From the NCBI RefSeq assembly GCF_030954495.1, contig NZ_JAVHUW010000082.1:257016-321015 (forward strand): a stretch of DNA of 64,000 bases, given 5' to 3'. A model generated the notes under the pieces. The model was not told where the DNA came from. It worked only from the letters and a program-made list of their open reading frames with translations, and did no database searches. The position numbers and the translations under genes were made by a program. Numbering within the stretch: position 1 is the stretch's first letter; each line of letters opens with the position of its first letter. Origin of the DNA: Candidatus Desulfosporosinus nitrosoreducens (GTDB lineage Bacteria > Bacillota > Desulfitobacteriia > Desulfitobacteriales > Desulfitobacteriaceae). Shown in pieces: positions 56,160 to 63,900 of the stretch.

Positions 56160-57218
56160 TTAGGGTTCTTCCGGATTATGTTTGTTTTCTTCATTACCGT
56201 CATTACCGTCATCATCATTTCCGTCATCGGGAAATTCCAACAAATCAAGGAGTTCCTCCACGACTGTTTCCGCAAAACCTGGAGTTTTAAAATCCTTTTC
56301 CGCCTGCCGGGAATTTTCTAATAGCTGCTCCAGCCGCTGAATAAACTGGGCCTCAAGTTGACGTTTTTTGGCAATCAACCCCCGTGTTTTGCTAATTCCC
56401 GCAGTCAAAATTGCTTTCTGAGCAGAAATATTATGCCGTTGGTTTAGGTTGCCTTGGCTTCCTGCCAATTGAGTCAGCTCCCTGAGTCTTTCTTCATATT
56501 CCACCAACCTTTCAGTATCCTTGGCTATGGATAGAAACGGACAGACATTGCGCAGTGTATTGCCCTTCATGCCGGGAATTTCTTTTTCGAAGTCATCCGT
56601 TGCCAAGCGTTTAAAGACTTTGAGGTTTTCTCTGGCACTGCGAATAGATTCCACAACAAGACCAAGCGCACTATTTGTATAACGGTTAAAGATCACCTGC
56701 GCGGAAGAATTTTTTAAGCGGACTTGCGCTGAAGAGGCCGAAAAAAGTTTACTCTGTAAAAAATTAGTGGGTGCGGATTGTCCCAAGGCTCTTTTCAGAC
56801 AAGACACAAACATCGTTTTACCGCCGTTTTGCAAAACCGCGGAGGCCAGCCGCCCGTTGCGGAAAGTGATTTCCGAAAAATTTCTGTAAAAATCACCTTT
56901 TGCTTTTTCTTCTGCCGTACTTTCGTAGTATGGAAAGTCTGTTTCAGCAGAAAGATCATTTTCAGATTTCCCCTCTGCCCATTGATTGCCGGCTTCTGCC
57001 ATGCGCTGCGCATTGTTCTGACCGAACAGGTCAAAGGTCGTTCGGAAATTCTCCGCTATGTAGTAGATTGGATCTAAACTTTTCAGCCCGGGATTTCCTG
57101 CCCCCAGGGCAAGGTCCCTTTCAATTTTGTTTTTCAGGGAATCCAAAAGATCGTATCCCGAAGAAGCAGCGGTTTTCTTTTTCCTTTTTACATAGACTCC
57201 TGAACCCAACTCAATCAT
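56160..57218 (-). CDS. Uncharacterised operon protein with acidic tail
   Basis: A 352-residue soluble, largely helical protein I cannot assign. The region from about 240 to 325 is coiled-coil-like (LVEYEERLRELTQLAG, KRQLEAQFIQRLEQLLENS). The last 25 residues are strongly acidic (FPDDGNDDDGNDGNEEN). It lies between the AAA ATPase and sheath genes, 54 and 117 bp from them, and may be a chaperone or an adaptor for the ATPase. Confidence 0.75.
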   Translation of the reverse strand: MIELGSGVYVKRKKKTAASSGYDLLDSLKNKIERDLALGAGNPGLKSLDPIYYIAENFRTTFDLFGQNNAQRMAEAGNQWAEGKSENDLSAETDFPYYESTAEEKAKGDFYRNFSEITFRNGRLASAVLQNGGKTMFVSCLKRALGQSAPTNFLQSKLFSASSAQVRLKNSSAQVIFNRYTNSALGLVVESIRSARENLKVFKRLATDDFEKEIPGMKGNTLRNVCPFLSIAKDTERLVEYEERLRELTQLAGSQGNLNQRHNISAQKAILTAGISKTRGLIAKKRQLEAQFIQRLEQLLENSRQAEKDFKTPGFAETVVEELLDLLEFPDDGNDDDGNDGNEENKHNPEEP

Positions 57219-57272
57219 CCTTTATCGGAGTATCGCAAGGATTATCCTCTATGAGCCGCATACCCTGCTTTA

Positions 57273-59483
57273 CTAAAATATCAAGTCGGCGTATTCCTTT
57301 AAATCTTCCTTAACAATGATAATATTGTTCTTTTTCTGTTCATTAACGGCACTTTTAAGCAGTTGTTTCATGGTAATCGCCGTTTTTTCCGCTGCTGCCA
57401 GAAAAGCGGCGTGCAGCACAATATTTTTGATATTTCCACCGGCGATCTTAAATTGTCCGGCCATAAACTCCAAATTTACATCTTCAGCGATGGGCACATC
57501 CGTGCCCAGCAATTTTTCCCAAAGAAGCCTGCGGGTCGAAGCCTCGGGAAAGGGAAAAGAAATGACAAAATTAATTCTGCGCATAAAGGCATGATCAATA
57601 TTTTGCAAGAGATTAGTAGCCATAATAATAACTCCGTCGTACTCTTCCATTTGCTGTAGCAGATAGGCAGTCTCTATGTTGGCGTGCCGGTCATGCGAAT
57701 CTTTAACTTCCGATCTCTTGCCAAAGAGAGCGTCCGTCTCGTCAAAAAAGAGGATGCAATTTGAATCTTTTGCTTCTTCGAATATTTGGCGGAGATTCTT
57801 CTCAGTTTCACCAATGTACTTGCTGATAACCTGCGAAAGCTGAATTTTGTACATTTCCATGTGCAGTTGATTGGCAACAACCTGAGCAGCCATAGTTTTT
57901 CCTGTACCGGGAGGTCCTGAAAACAACATGGAGAGACCTTTGCCGTAAGAGATGCGTTTTTCAAAGCCCCATTGCTGGTACACCGTATGACTGAACTTAA
58001 CGTGTGAGCACGCTTCCTGCAGCATGGTTACTTGATCCGCAGGAAGCACTATATCATTCCAGGTATAGGCAGGCTGCACTTTGTTGGCAAGTGTATCCAG
58101 CCGTACAACAACTTGGGCGTAACAACTTTTATGGAGCGTTACAATATCGATAGCCGGAAGACCGTGTACTTCACAAAGACGTGCGGCCTGAATCACCGCG
58201 TTTCTGATCTGACCCGGAGTGAATCGGAATTTTGTAGCCAGTTCCGCCAAATCAACATCTTGCTCAAGGTTTCTGCCCTTGGTAAAAGCTTTCCAAAGGT
58301 TCAAACGCAAGCTTTCATCCAGCGGCTCAATTGGAATGTTTACTTTAAGGAAATTATGGGGCAGGTTGATATCCTTCCAGTCCTTCTCCGAGGTTATAAA
58401 GATTGCCTCAGGCCAAAATGCAGCATTGGAACCCATTGAGGCAATAAATCCGTATAATTCATTTTTGCTGCTCTCTTCGAGCAAAGGGTCAAAAGCTGTG
58501 AAACAGAGATAGGCGCAATTTATAATGGCTTCACAGATCGTCGCCCTGATTTTGCTTTCCATTGAGCCGCTTGCCTCCAGAAGGGCTTTTAGATTAACAA
58601 ACAAGCAGTTTTTATTGTTCTTAGAGACTGCATGCTTTATTTGAAACTTGCGGCCGCTTCCATTTTTACCTGTCATGGAGACAAGGACCGATTCTCCGTT
58701 TTCCTGATGAGTATTTGCGGCCGAAAGCAGAACGGAATCCAGACAACGAGCCGTAAAATCGTCAACTACCAATTCATGAAGTTCAGTGCTTTTTGGAAAC
58801 AGCTCAAAATAGCCATTCTCAAATCTCGAATTGTTGCCAATGAGGTAATCTACAATCCGCTCCCGCAAATTAATCGGCATACAATAAAATGGACCCGAGT
58901 TATCCTCTAAATCGAGAAGAAATTTAGCCAGGGCACTATTTTGGCTAAAATAATAAAAGTAATCGGCTATCATTTCACCGGGCAGTGCAAACAGCTTAAT
59001 CGCAATTTCTGCCGTTGGCAGTTTTTTGGTTATGTCATCCTGCAAATAAGCAAAGATCTTTTCATATTTTTTCTCAATTTGGACGGCATAAGCCAGCAGT
59101 AAGCAATTGCGCGCAAAACGGTTTAAGGAAAACATTTTCAGCAGCTTAATTATTGCCAACTCAGGACGGAGGACAGAAGTATGTTTGAATCGTTCTTCAA
59201 AGTAGTTGGTTATTACCTCAATATCCGCAGTTTCTTCCTTTGTCAGGTTTTGACCGGCAACAGAATCGGCAGCTTTGGTGAGATTCATTTCAAACTCAGC
59301 GCGCGAAACGGCTAAACCCATCATATTCTGCAGCGTATTTTCAGGTCCTACCCACATATGGTGTTTATAGAGGTAATATAGTCTAATATCCAGAATGGCC
59401 ATGAAATCATTCATTAACTCCCACTGGTCTCCATAGGGCTTATCTAATTTATTCAGCCTCACATTCCAGTTATCATTTTCCAT
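57273..59483 (-). CDS. AAA ATPase of the injection system (Afp15-type)
   Basis: A 736-residue protein. The C-terminal AAA module has Walker A GPPGTGKT (about 521-528), Walker B ILFFDETDAL (about 574-583) and a MATNL sensor segment. The N-terminal 450 residues contain a helical region and a degenerate ATPase-like domain. Such ATPases accompany nearly all eCIS loci and are thought to assist particle assembly. The start overlaps the previous gene by 11 bp. Confidence 0.93.
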   Translation of the reverse strand: MENDNWNVRLNKLDKPYGDQWELMNDFMAILDIRLYYLYKHHMWVGPENTLQNMMGLAVSRAEFEMNLTKAADSVAGQNLTKEETADIEVITNYFEERFKHTSVLRPELAIIKLLKMFSLNRFARNCLLLAYAVQIEKKYEKIFAYLQDDITKKLPTAEIAIKLFALPGEMIADYFYYFSQNSALAKFLLDLEDNSGPFYCMPINLRERIVDYLIGNNSRFENGYFELFPKSTELHELVVDDFTARCLDSVLLSAANTHQENGESVLVSMTGKNGSGRKFQIKHAVSKNNKNCLFVNLKALLEASGSMESKIRATICEAIINCAYLCFTAFDPLLEESSKNELYGFIASMGSNAAFWPEAIFITSEKDWKDINLPHNFLKVNIPIEPLDESLRLNLWKAFTKGRNLEQDVDLAELATKFRFTPGQIRNAVIQAARLCEVHGLPAIDIVTLHKSCYAQVVVRLDTLANKVQPAYTWNDIVLPADQVTMLQEACSHVKFSHTVYQQWGFEKRISYGKGLSMLFSGPPGTGKTMAAQVVANQLHMEMYKIQLSQVISKYIGETEKNLRQIFEEAKDSNCILFFDETDALFGKRSEVKDSHDRHANIETAYLLQQMEEYDGVIIMATNLLQNIDHAFMRRINFVISFPFPEASTRRLLWEKLLGTDVPIAEDVNLEFMAGQFKIAGGNIKNIVLHAAFLAAAEKTAITMKQLLKSAVNEQKKNNIIIVKEDLKEYADLIF

Positions 59484-59937
59484 TGCCTTTCTCCCTCTTC
59501 AAACCTGAAATACTGACTTTTCTGCCATAAGCACCGCAAGCTACGCTGTGAATCAAATCCCAAGCCTGGGTAACTGAGGCCACACTGGAGAAAAGAACAT
59601 ATTTTATGTAATCGCAACTTGTAAACTCATCTAATATTTGGGTTCCACAGCGGTAAACGACCCGTGAATCTGTTGAATTTATCATAAAGCAGCCTGTGCG
59701 CTGTGCCAGATTGAGTTCATTCAAGGCTCTCAAAGCCTCTGCCAGCTTATTTTCGGATATAGGCCAGGGGAACACTGAATAACAGCATATACGGCTTTCG
59801 CTTTCGCAATTGATGACAATCTTCCATTTTCGTGTTCGATACGAGGCCAGGAGGAGGATATCATTGCCTTTGCGTTCATAGCTCCAGGCTTCATTGTCGA
59901 GGATTTCCTGGACTTGATAAATTCTTCCTTTTGTCAT
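59473..59937 (-). CDS. Uncharacterised small protein upstream of the ATPase
   Basis: A 154-residue soluble protein with no family I can name. Its alpha-beta pattern and segments such as KWKIVINCESESRICCYSVF and LAEALRALNELNLAQ suggest a compact domain of the type III secretion-chaperone-like (YbjN) kind, but this is only a fold impression. The stop overlaps the ATPase start by 11 bp, so it is made together with it. Confidence 0.75.
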   Translation of the reverse strand: MTKGRIYQVQEILDNEAWSYERKGNDILLLASYRTRKWKIVINCESESRICCYSVFPWPISENKLAEALRALNELNLAQRTGCFMINSTDSRVVYRCGTQILDEFTSCDYIKYVLFSSVASVTQAWDLIHSVACGAYGRKVSISGLKREKGNGK

Positions 59938-59990
59938 TCGGCTAATCCCAATTTCCTTTCTGAGAACAGTGAAGAATAAAAATAATTTGA

Positions 59991-60434
59991 TTATTCTTTG
60001 GAAACCCCTTGGTCAAAAGAAAATGGCACCAGTGCCGACAAATGATCTTCTTCATTTACCGGGCTGGGAAGAGGTTGGTATTTATTCATTGCGGGTAATA
60101 TTTCAACTTCATTTACCGCTTGGGTTGGATTAGCGGCAAGCCTCTCTTTTAAAAGGCTCACTTTATCCTCTGTAAAAGTCTCAGCATCTACATATTTTTG
60201 GAACTCGTTTTTTAGATCATTAGTTCTCTCCAGGGCTTGCAGAAAAGCAGAATTACCCAACTTGCTGAGTCCCGCGAACAATTCCGCGCCCAAAGTTTGG
60301 GGAATTGTTCCCTGGGCAAGTGCTGCAAGATAGGAAGCCTCCATGTTTCTTTTGGATGTGTGCGTTGGGCTGCCTTTTTTTTCAGTGATATATTCCTTTT
60401 TCTGATCCTGCTCATTCTTCTGTGTATCTTTCAA
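59991..60434 (-). CDS. Uncharacterised first gene of the injection-system operon
   Basis: A 147-residue polar, mainly helical protein without a recognised family. The first 30 residues are charged and probably disordered; about 30-105 form helices. TTG 60434 has GAGGTG six bases upstream. Its position as the promoter-proximal gene suggests a regulatory or early-assembly role, but the sequence does not show one. Confidence 0.7.
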   Translation of the reverse strand: MKDTQKNEQDQKKEYITEKKGSPTHTSKRNMEASYLAALAQGTIPQTLGAELFAGLSKLGNSAFLQALERTNDLKNEFQKYVDAETFTEDKVSLLKERLAANPTQAVNEVEILPAMNKYQPLPSPVNEEDHLSALVPFSFDQGVSKE

Positions 60435-60510
60435 TAATTCACCTCAAACAAGTTCTGCCCGAAAAAACCTTTTAAAACAGTTCATCATTGCTAAGTATCT
60501 GTTCAAAATA

Positions 60511-60565
60511 ATTCTAACATCCTTTTGTAACATCTATTAACACAGATTGTTAAATTTATGTAACA
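60511..60565 (-). promoter_or_regulatory. Operon promoter with four PhoB/PhoP-type direct repeats
   Basis: Minus-strand heptamers TGTTACA (60559-60565), TTTAACA (60548-60554), TGTTAAT (60536-60542) and TGTTACA (60526-60532) are spaced 11, 12 and 10 bp. They precede a TAGAAT -10 (60511-60516); TTAATA (60535-60540) is a poor -35 at 18 bp. Direct repeats on one helix face overlapping a weak -35 are typical of activation by OmpR/PhoB-family regulators. The next gene upstream encodes one. Confidence 0.65.
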
Positions 60566-60763
60566 ATAGTGACGATTTTTGTTATCCCAACAAATTCCGA
60601 CAGAGAAGTCAGCCTATAAAAATAGTGTCTAACCAAAACTTGACTTGCGCCCGCAGACCCTGTTTTCGCACGGCGGGTAAGCTTGGCGAAGAAGCCTCAT
60701 ATCAGGCGCAGGCGGCAGCCATAGTGTGCCGTTTGGCGGCATGTAGTCCGTAGGGACAAGAAA

Positions 60764-60809
60764 CAGCCCGCCTGTCTGCGGAAAAAGTTGTCTGCAGATA
60801 GGTGGGCTG
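60764..60809 (-). terminator. Terminator of response regulator gene
   Basis: Sixteen-base arms CAGCCCGCCTGTCTGC and GCAGATAGGTGGGCTG pair with two G-U pairs and are followed on the minus strand by TTTCTTGT, 25 bp after the regulator's stop codon. Confidence 0.8.
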
Positions 60810-60834
60810 CCAGGAATGACCCTTTAGATATTTT

Positions 60835-61551
60835 TTAACGGGAACTATCTCCTGAATTCGTGAGGCGATAACCTACATTTCTTACCGTTTCAATGATGAT
60901 TTTGTTTTCTTCGCCAAGTTTCTCAAGTTTGCTGCGAAGCCTTCTAATGTGTACATCTACTGTTCTGGTTTCAAGTGAATACTCTTCCTGCCATACTTTA
61001 TTGAGAATCTCATCCCGGGTAAAGACTCTCCCCGGTTTTCTCGCTAATAAGGTCAGCAGTTCAAATTCTTTGTAAGAAAGGGGTAAAGCAATACCTTTAC
61101 AATTAACTAAGCGGGTTGCTATATCAATTTGTAAATCATTAAATTCAATCATAGTTTGTTTGGTATAGTGTTCCTTTTTAGATCTGCGCAGAACTGATTT
61201 GACTCTTGCCACCAGTTCATGGAAGCGGATAGGCTTGCCAATATAATCATCAGCTCCCAATTCAAGACCGATAACATTGTCAAGTTCACTGTTTTTACTG
61301 GTAAGCATTATGACAGGTATATGCTGCCAGGATGGGTTGGCCCTTATTTGCCTTAAGGTTTCCAAGCCATCAATTCCAGGAAGCAGAACATCTAAGATCA
61401 CAACATCAACGTTTCTGCTTTTCAGCATCTCCAAAGTGTCCTCTCCGGAACTTATTGATGTCACTTCAAAACCATTTTGAGTAAGAGCAGACTCCACGAG
61501 CCTGCATATATTTTTTTCATCATCTACAATAACTACGCTTTTTTTAGACAT
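60835..61551 (-). CDS. OmpR/PhoB-family response regulator
   Basis: A 238-residue regulator with a receiver domain (acidic D10/D11, phosphoacceptor D54 in ILDVLLPG, Lys in GKPIRF near 105) and a winged-helix DNA-binding domain (about 140-235; LSYKEFELLTLLA, TRDEILNKVW, VDVHIRRLRSKLE). No histidine kinase gene adjoins it, so its partner lies elsewhere; the hybrid kinases in this window are candidates. It lies directly upstream of the injection-system operon, whose promoter carries PhoB-type direct repeats, so it is the likely activator. ATG 61551 follows AAGGAAG. Confidence 0.93.
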   Translation of the reverse strand: MSKKSVVIVDDEKNICRLVESALTQNGFEVTSISSGEDTLEMLKSRNVDVVILDVLLPGIDGLETLRQIRANPSWQHIPVIMLTSKNSELDNVIGLELGADDYIGKPIRFHELVARVKSVLRRSKKEHYTKQTMIEFNDLQIDIATRLVNCKGIALPLSYKEFELLTLLARKPGRVFTRDEILNKVWQEEYSLETRTVDVHIRRLRSKLEKLGEENKIIIETVRNVGYRLTNSGDSSR

Positions 61552-61689
61552 TTACAAACTTCCTTACTATATAGTTAGGATAATGTTTTTTAAATAAGTC
61601 TAATTTTATATTGAATATACTCCCTTTGGCGTATTTTTATAGTTAAGCATAGTCAACCCAGCCTTTATCCCTGAACCCCATTTTCTTCT

Positions 61690-61788
61690 CTAGGCAAAAT
61701 ATCCATCATGATTCCAGATTGACACCATGTTCAGATGAACGGTTATTCTTTCGGGAGATGGTTCAACTCTTTCAATATTACCTTTCAT
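61690..61788 (-). CDS. Possible 32-residue peptide gene
   Basis: An ATG at 61788 with GGAGG six bases upstream opens a 32-codon frame, start MKGNIERVEPSPERI, end WNHDGYFA. There is no signal peptide or membrane helix. It lies 138 bp before the response regulator gene in the same direction. The strong ribosome site is the main support; there is no family evidence. Confidence 0.35.
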   Translation of the reverse strand: MKGNIERVEPSPERITVHLNMVSIWNHDGYFA

Positions 61789-61808
61789 ATACCGCCTCCA
61801 AAGACAAT

Positions 61809-61839
61809 AACTCCGTTCTTAAGATTAAGGTACGGAGTT
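61809..61839. other. Short hairpin
   Basis: Perfect 8-bp arms AACTCCGT and ACGGAGTT around a 15-base loop, between the effector gene and the small peptide frame. It lacks a T run and could be a weak terminator or an RNA-stability element. Confidence 0.45.
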
Positions 61840-62042
61840 TAATTGAAGTTACAATACATGGAGATTATTAGATTAAATTATATTATTGGATTAAATTATT
61901 TTCATTATTGCATAAGCGATTTGGAAAATCAACCATTTTTATCCGCAATTTTAACCTCTGTCCTCCCTCTGACACCGGCATCTCACATAAGCAGCGCAAG
62001 AAAATGCGCAGCGTATAGCCGCTTGGCAAAGCCTTCAGCTTC

Positions 62043-63479
62043 TTACGTTGTTTTTTGCTTCCTGATTTCGGGCTCCTCCTCCGGTTCGGGATCTAATTCT
62101 TCTGTGTCGGCTTCTTCGCTTGTTCTTTTCTGGCCTGGGCTTTTCTCATCAGCCTCAGGATACAGCCATTTTTTCCATTCCGTTTCTTTTTCACCAGGCG
62201 CAGCTAATTTAAACCTCATACCTAAAAATTCTGCAAAGCTTTTTAGATTACTTTTCAAGATTCCCTTTGAATGTGCATCGATATTCTCAAAAAACGTTTC
62301 ACTTTTAGCTTCACCTTTGCCTTTTATAGTTTGTTTCGAATTTATTTTAGTACCCGATCCATAAACAGCGAAAGGATGCATTGTCATCAATCTCATAAAT
62401 AGTTCGTAAATGTTTTTGGTGTTTTGGCCTTCTTTGAATCCACCAATCTCATGGGCCAACTGGTCGCCGAGTATTGTATAATCCTCATCATACCTGTCTT
62501 TCTTTTCTTTATCAGTCTTTTTCCACACTTTGTCACGCAATTTTTCTATAGTATCCAGATCAGGAATTTGCTCTTCCCTTAATTTCTTCAGTTTTTCCGG
62601 CGTTGCCTTTTCAAGAGATTTTTGCAGCCTCTTTGCTATATAGGCATGTGCTAATGTGTGAGGACCTTGTTTGTTGTTGGTAAGAATATTAGGCGCAGCA
62701 GTACCCCGATATGTTTTCAGAGTTGGGTATCTTTGCTCAAGATCCGGGCCCGCTGCCGCAGCCCCTGCAGACTTTTGGAGTAAATTTCCATCGTGTGCCA
62801 GGGCTTCCTCCAGCTTGTCAAATTCTTTTGGGGAATCTAAAGTTGAGAAGTATTTTTTGCTAACACCACCTTTGACTAGTGGATAAACTTTACTTAACAC
62901 AACTCTTTGCAAGGGCATATTGTTGTTGTTACGGATATTAGTGTCATTGCTTGCACTCGGTATGGTGTCGGTGTTGTCAATTGCCGGGGGCTTAATAGAC
63001 TGTTCCGCTTCTTTTTCCAATGCTTCATCATCGTTAATTGCTTTCCCATAGGCCCTGTTTGTTTGCCGAGCCCTTCCCTGGATTTGCTGAACAACATGCC
63101 AGGCCTCATGCGGCAGATATTTTTCTTGGCCAGGTGCGATATGTATATCCGTTCCCTGCGCATAAGCAGCCGCTCCTACTTGTGCAGGTTTATCCGAATT
63201 GTATTGTACTCTTACGGCATCAAGAGATAATCCTGACATAGTTTCAACATCTGATTTCAGCTTATCCGGCAATCCGGTTCTGTTTACTGTCTCAATAGTT
63301 TGTGTTCGCCCTTTCATGATATCAACAAGATTGGAATTGCCGCCGCGCTGATTCAGGCCAAGAATGGTAAGCATGGCTTGATTTCCCAGACCACGACTGT
63401 TAAGTCCGGCTTTACTATGACTGAGACTGCTTGCAGCGGCGAGATTGTCAGACAGCGGTTTTTTGGAATAATCATGCAT
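62043..63479 (-). CDS. DUF4157 protein, probable injected effector
   Basis: A 478-residue soluble protein. Residues 28-40 (SRGLGNQAMLTIL) match a motif common near the start of eCIS cargo proteins. Residues 65-140 are a DUF4157 domain with the HExxH pattern HEAWH (124-128), which suggests a metalloprotease fold possibly used for self-processing. Residues 190-440 form a helical, Lys-rich C-terminal domain that I do not recognise and that is the likely toxin or effector part. The last 45 residues are acidic and Pro/Glu-rich. DUF4157 is strongly associated with eCIS cargo. It is encoded upstream of the response regulator, outside the main operon, and divergent from a MalT-like regulator. The ribosome site is weak. 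Confidence 0.87.
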   Translation of the reverse strand: MHDYSKKPLSDNLAAASSLSHSKAGLNSRGLGNQAMLTILGLNQRGGNSNLVDIMKGRTQTIETVNRTGLPDKLKSDVETMSGLSLDAVRVQYNSDKPAQVGAAAYAQGTDIHIAPGQEKYLPHEAWHVVQQIQGRARQTNRAYGKAINDDEALEKEAEQSIKPPAIDNTDTIPSASNDTNIRNNNNMPLQRVVLSKVYPLVKGGVSKKYFSTLDSPKEFDKLEEALAHDGNLLQKSAGAAAAGPDLEQRYPTLKTYRGTAAPNILTNNKQGPHTLAHAYIAKRLQKSLEKATPEKLKKLREEQIPDLDTIEKLRDKVWKKTDKEKKDRYDEDYTILGDQLAHEIGGFKEGQNTKNIYELFMRLMTMHPFAVYGSGTKINSKQTIKGKGEAKSETFFENIDAHSKGILKSNLKSFAEFLGMRFKLAAPGEKETEWKKWLYPEADEKSPGQKRTSEEADTEELDPEPEEEPEIRKQKTT

Positions 63480-63634
63480 CTATTATTATCAAATCCCTTC
63501 AGTAAGCATAGTCAGACGTACCCTCTCTCGTGAAAACAATTCTAAATATACACACTATATAGCATTAGCAGTTTATTGTATAGATCCTAAATACGCTATG
63601 CTTTATCATTTAGCCTAAAAGCGTAATTTTTTAT

Positions 63635-63701
63635 CCGCTGACTAATCCGCTCTAAAACTCCCGCTTCGGCAAGCGGTGAGTTAAGAGCGGCTAAGTCCCT
63701 G
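63635..63701. repeat. 67-bp palindromic repeat, copy 2
   Basis: Identical to the element at 28171-28237 except for three bases, two of them in the loop (CGGC versus CTAC). The stem CCGCTCT, ACTC, CCGCTT with its complements is preserved, so folding as RNA or cruciform DNA appears to be conserved. Confidence 0.8.
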
Positions 63702-63709
63702 ATAAGGGC

Positions 63710-63751
63710 GACTAAGATTCAGATGGAGTAAAACTCCACCTGAATCAAGTC
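63710..63751 (+). other. Stable hairpin followed by a T-rich tract
   Basis: Arms GATTCAGATGGAG and CTCCACCTGAATC, one mismatch, around TAAAA, then CTTCTTTATTTG on the plus strand. With the preceding repeat it forms a row of hairpins in the leader region of the MalT-like gene. It could be a terminator or a structured leader. Confidence 0.5.
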
Positions 63752-63900
63752 TTCTTTATTTGTATACCGCCCTGCGGCGCAGTGGAGTGCTAAGGGATTG
63801 GCCTTGTTATATTATTAATTAATTAGCAGTAAATTATGGCACTATTTTAGGGCTTGCAGAGGCCGCATTAGCTGCAATTAATAGACCGGAGTAGAGGGAT

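Larger units (their letters stand above)
60435..60834. other. Regulatory region of the injection-system operon
   Basis: It contains the operon promoter with its direct-repeat array (60511-60565) and, at the right, the terminator of the response regulator gene (60764-60809). Between them (about 60617-60760) is a more GC-rich stretch with open frames on both strands but no convincing gene; it may be a remnant or dispersed repeat. Confidence 0.5.
61552..62042. other. Region between effector and response regulator genes
   Basis: It holds a possible 32-codon gene (61690-61788), a small hairpin (61809-61839) and, at the left, the promoter region of the response regulator. The remaining AT-rich sequence shows nothing recognisable. 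Confidence 0.4.
63480..63900. other. Divergent regulatory region between effector and MalT-like gene
   Basis: It holds a hairpin TACGCT/AGCGTA followed by T6 (63592-63632), the second 67-bp palindromic repeat (63635-63701), a further hairpin (63710-63751) and the AT-rich promoter region of the MalT-like gene. No gene is seen. Confidence 0.5.

Noticed and set aside
29036..60434. Prophage as the explanation for the tail genes
   Set aside because: No capsid, portal, terminase, integrase or lysis genes are seen, while the AAA ATPase, DUF4255, DUF4280 and DUF4157 genes are eCIS hallmarks.
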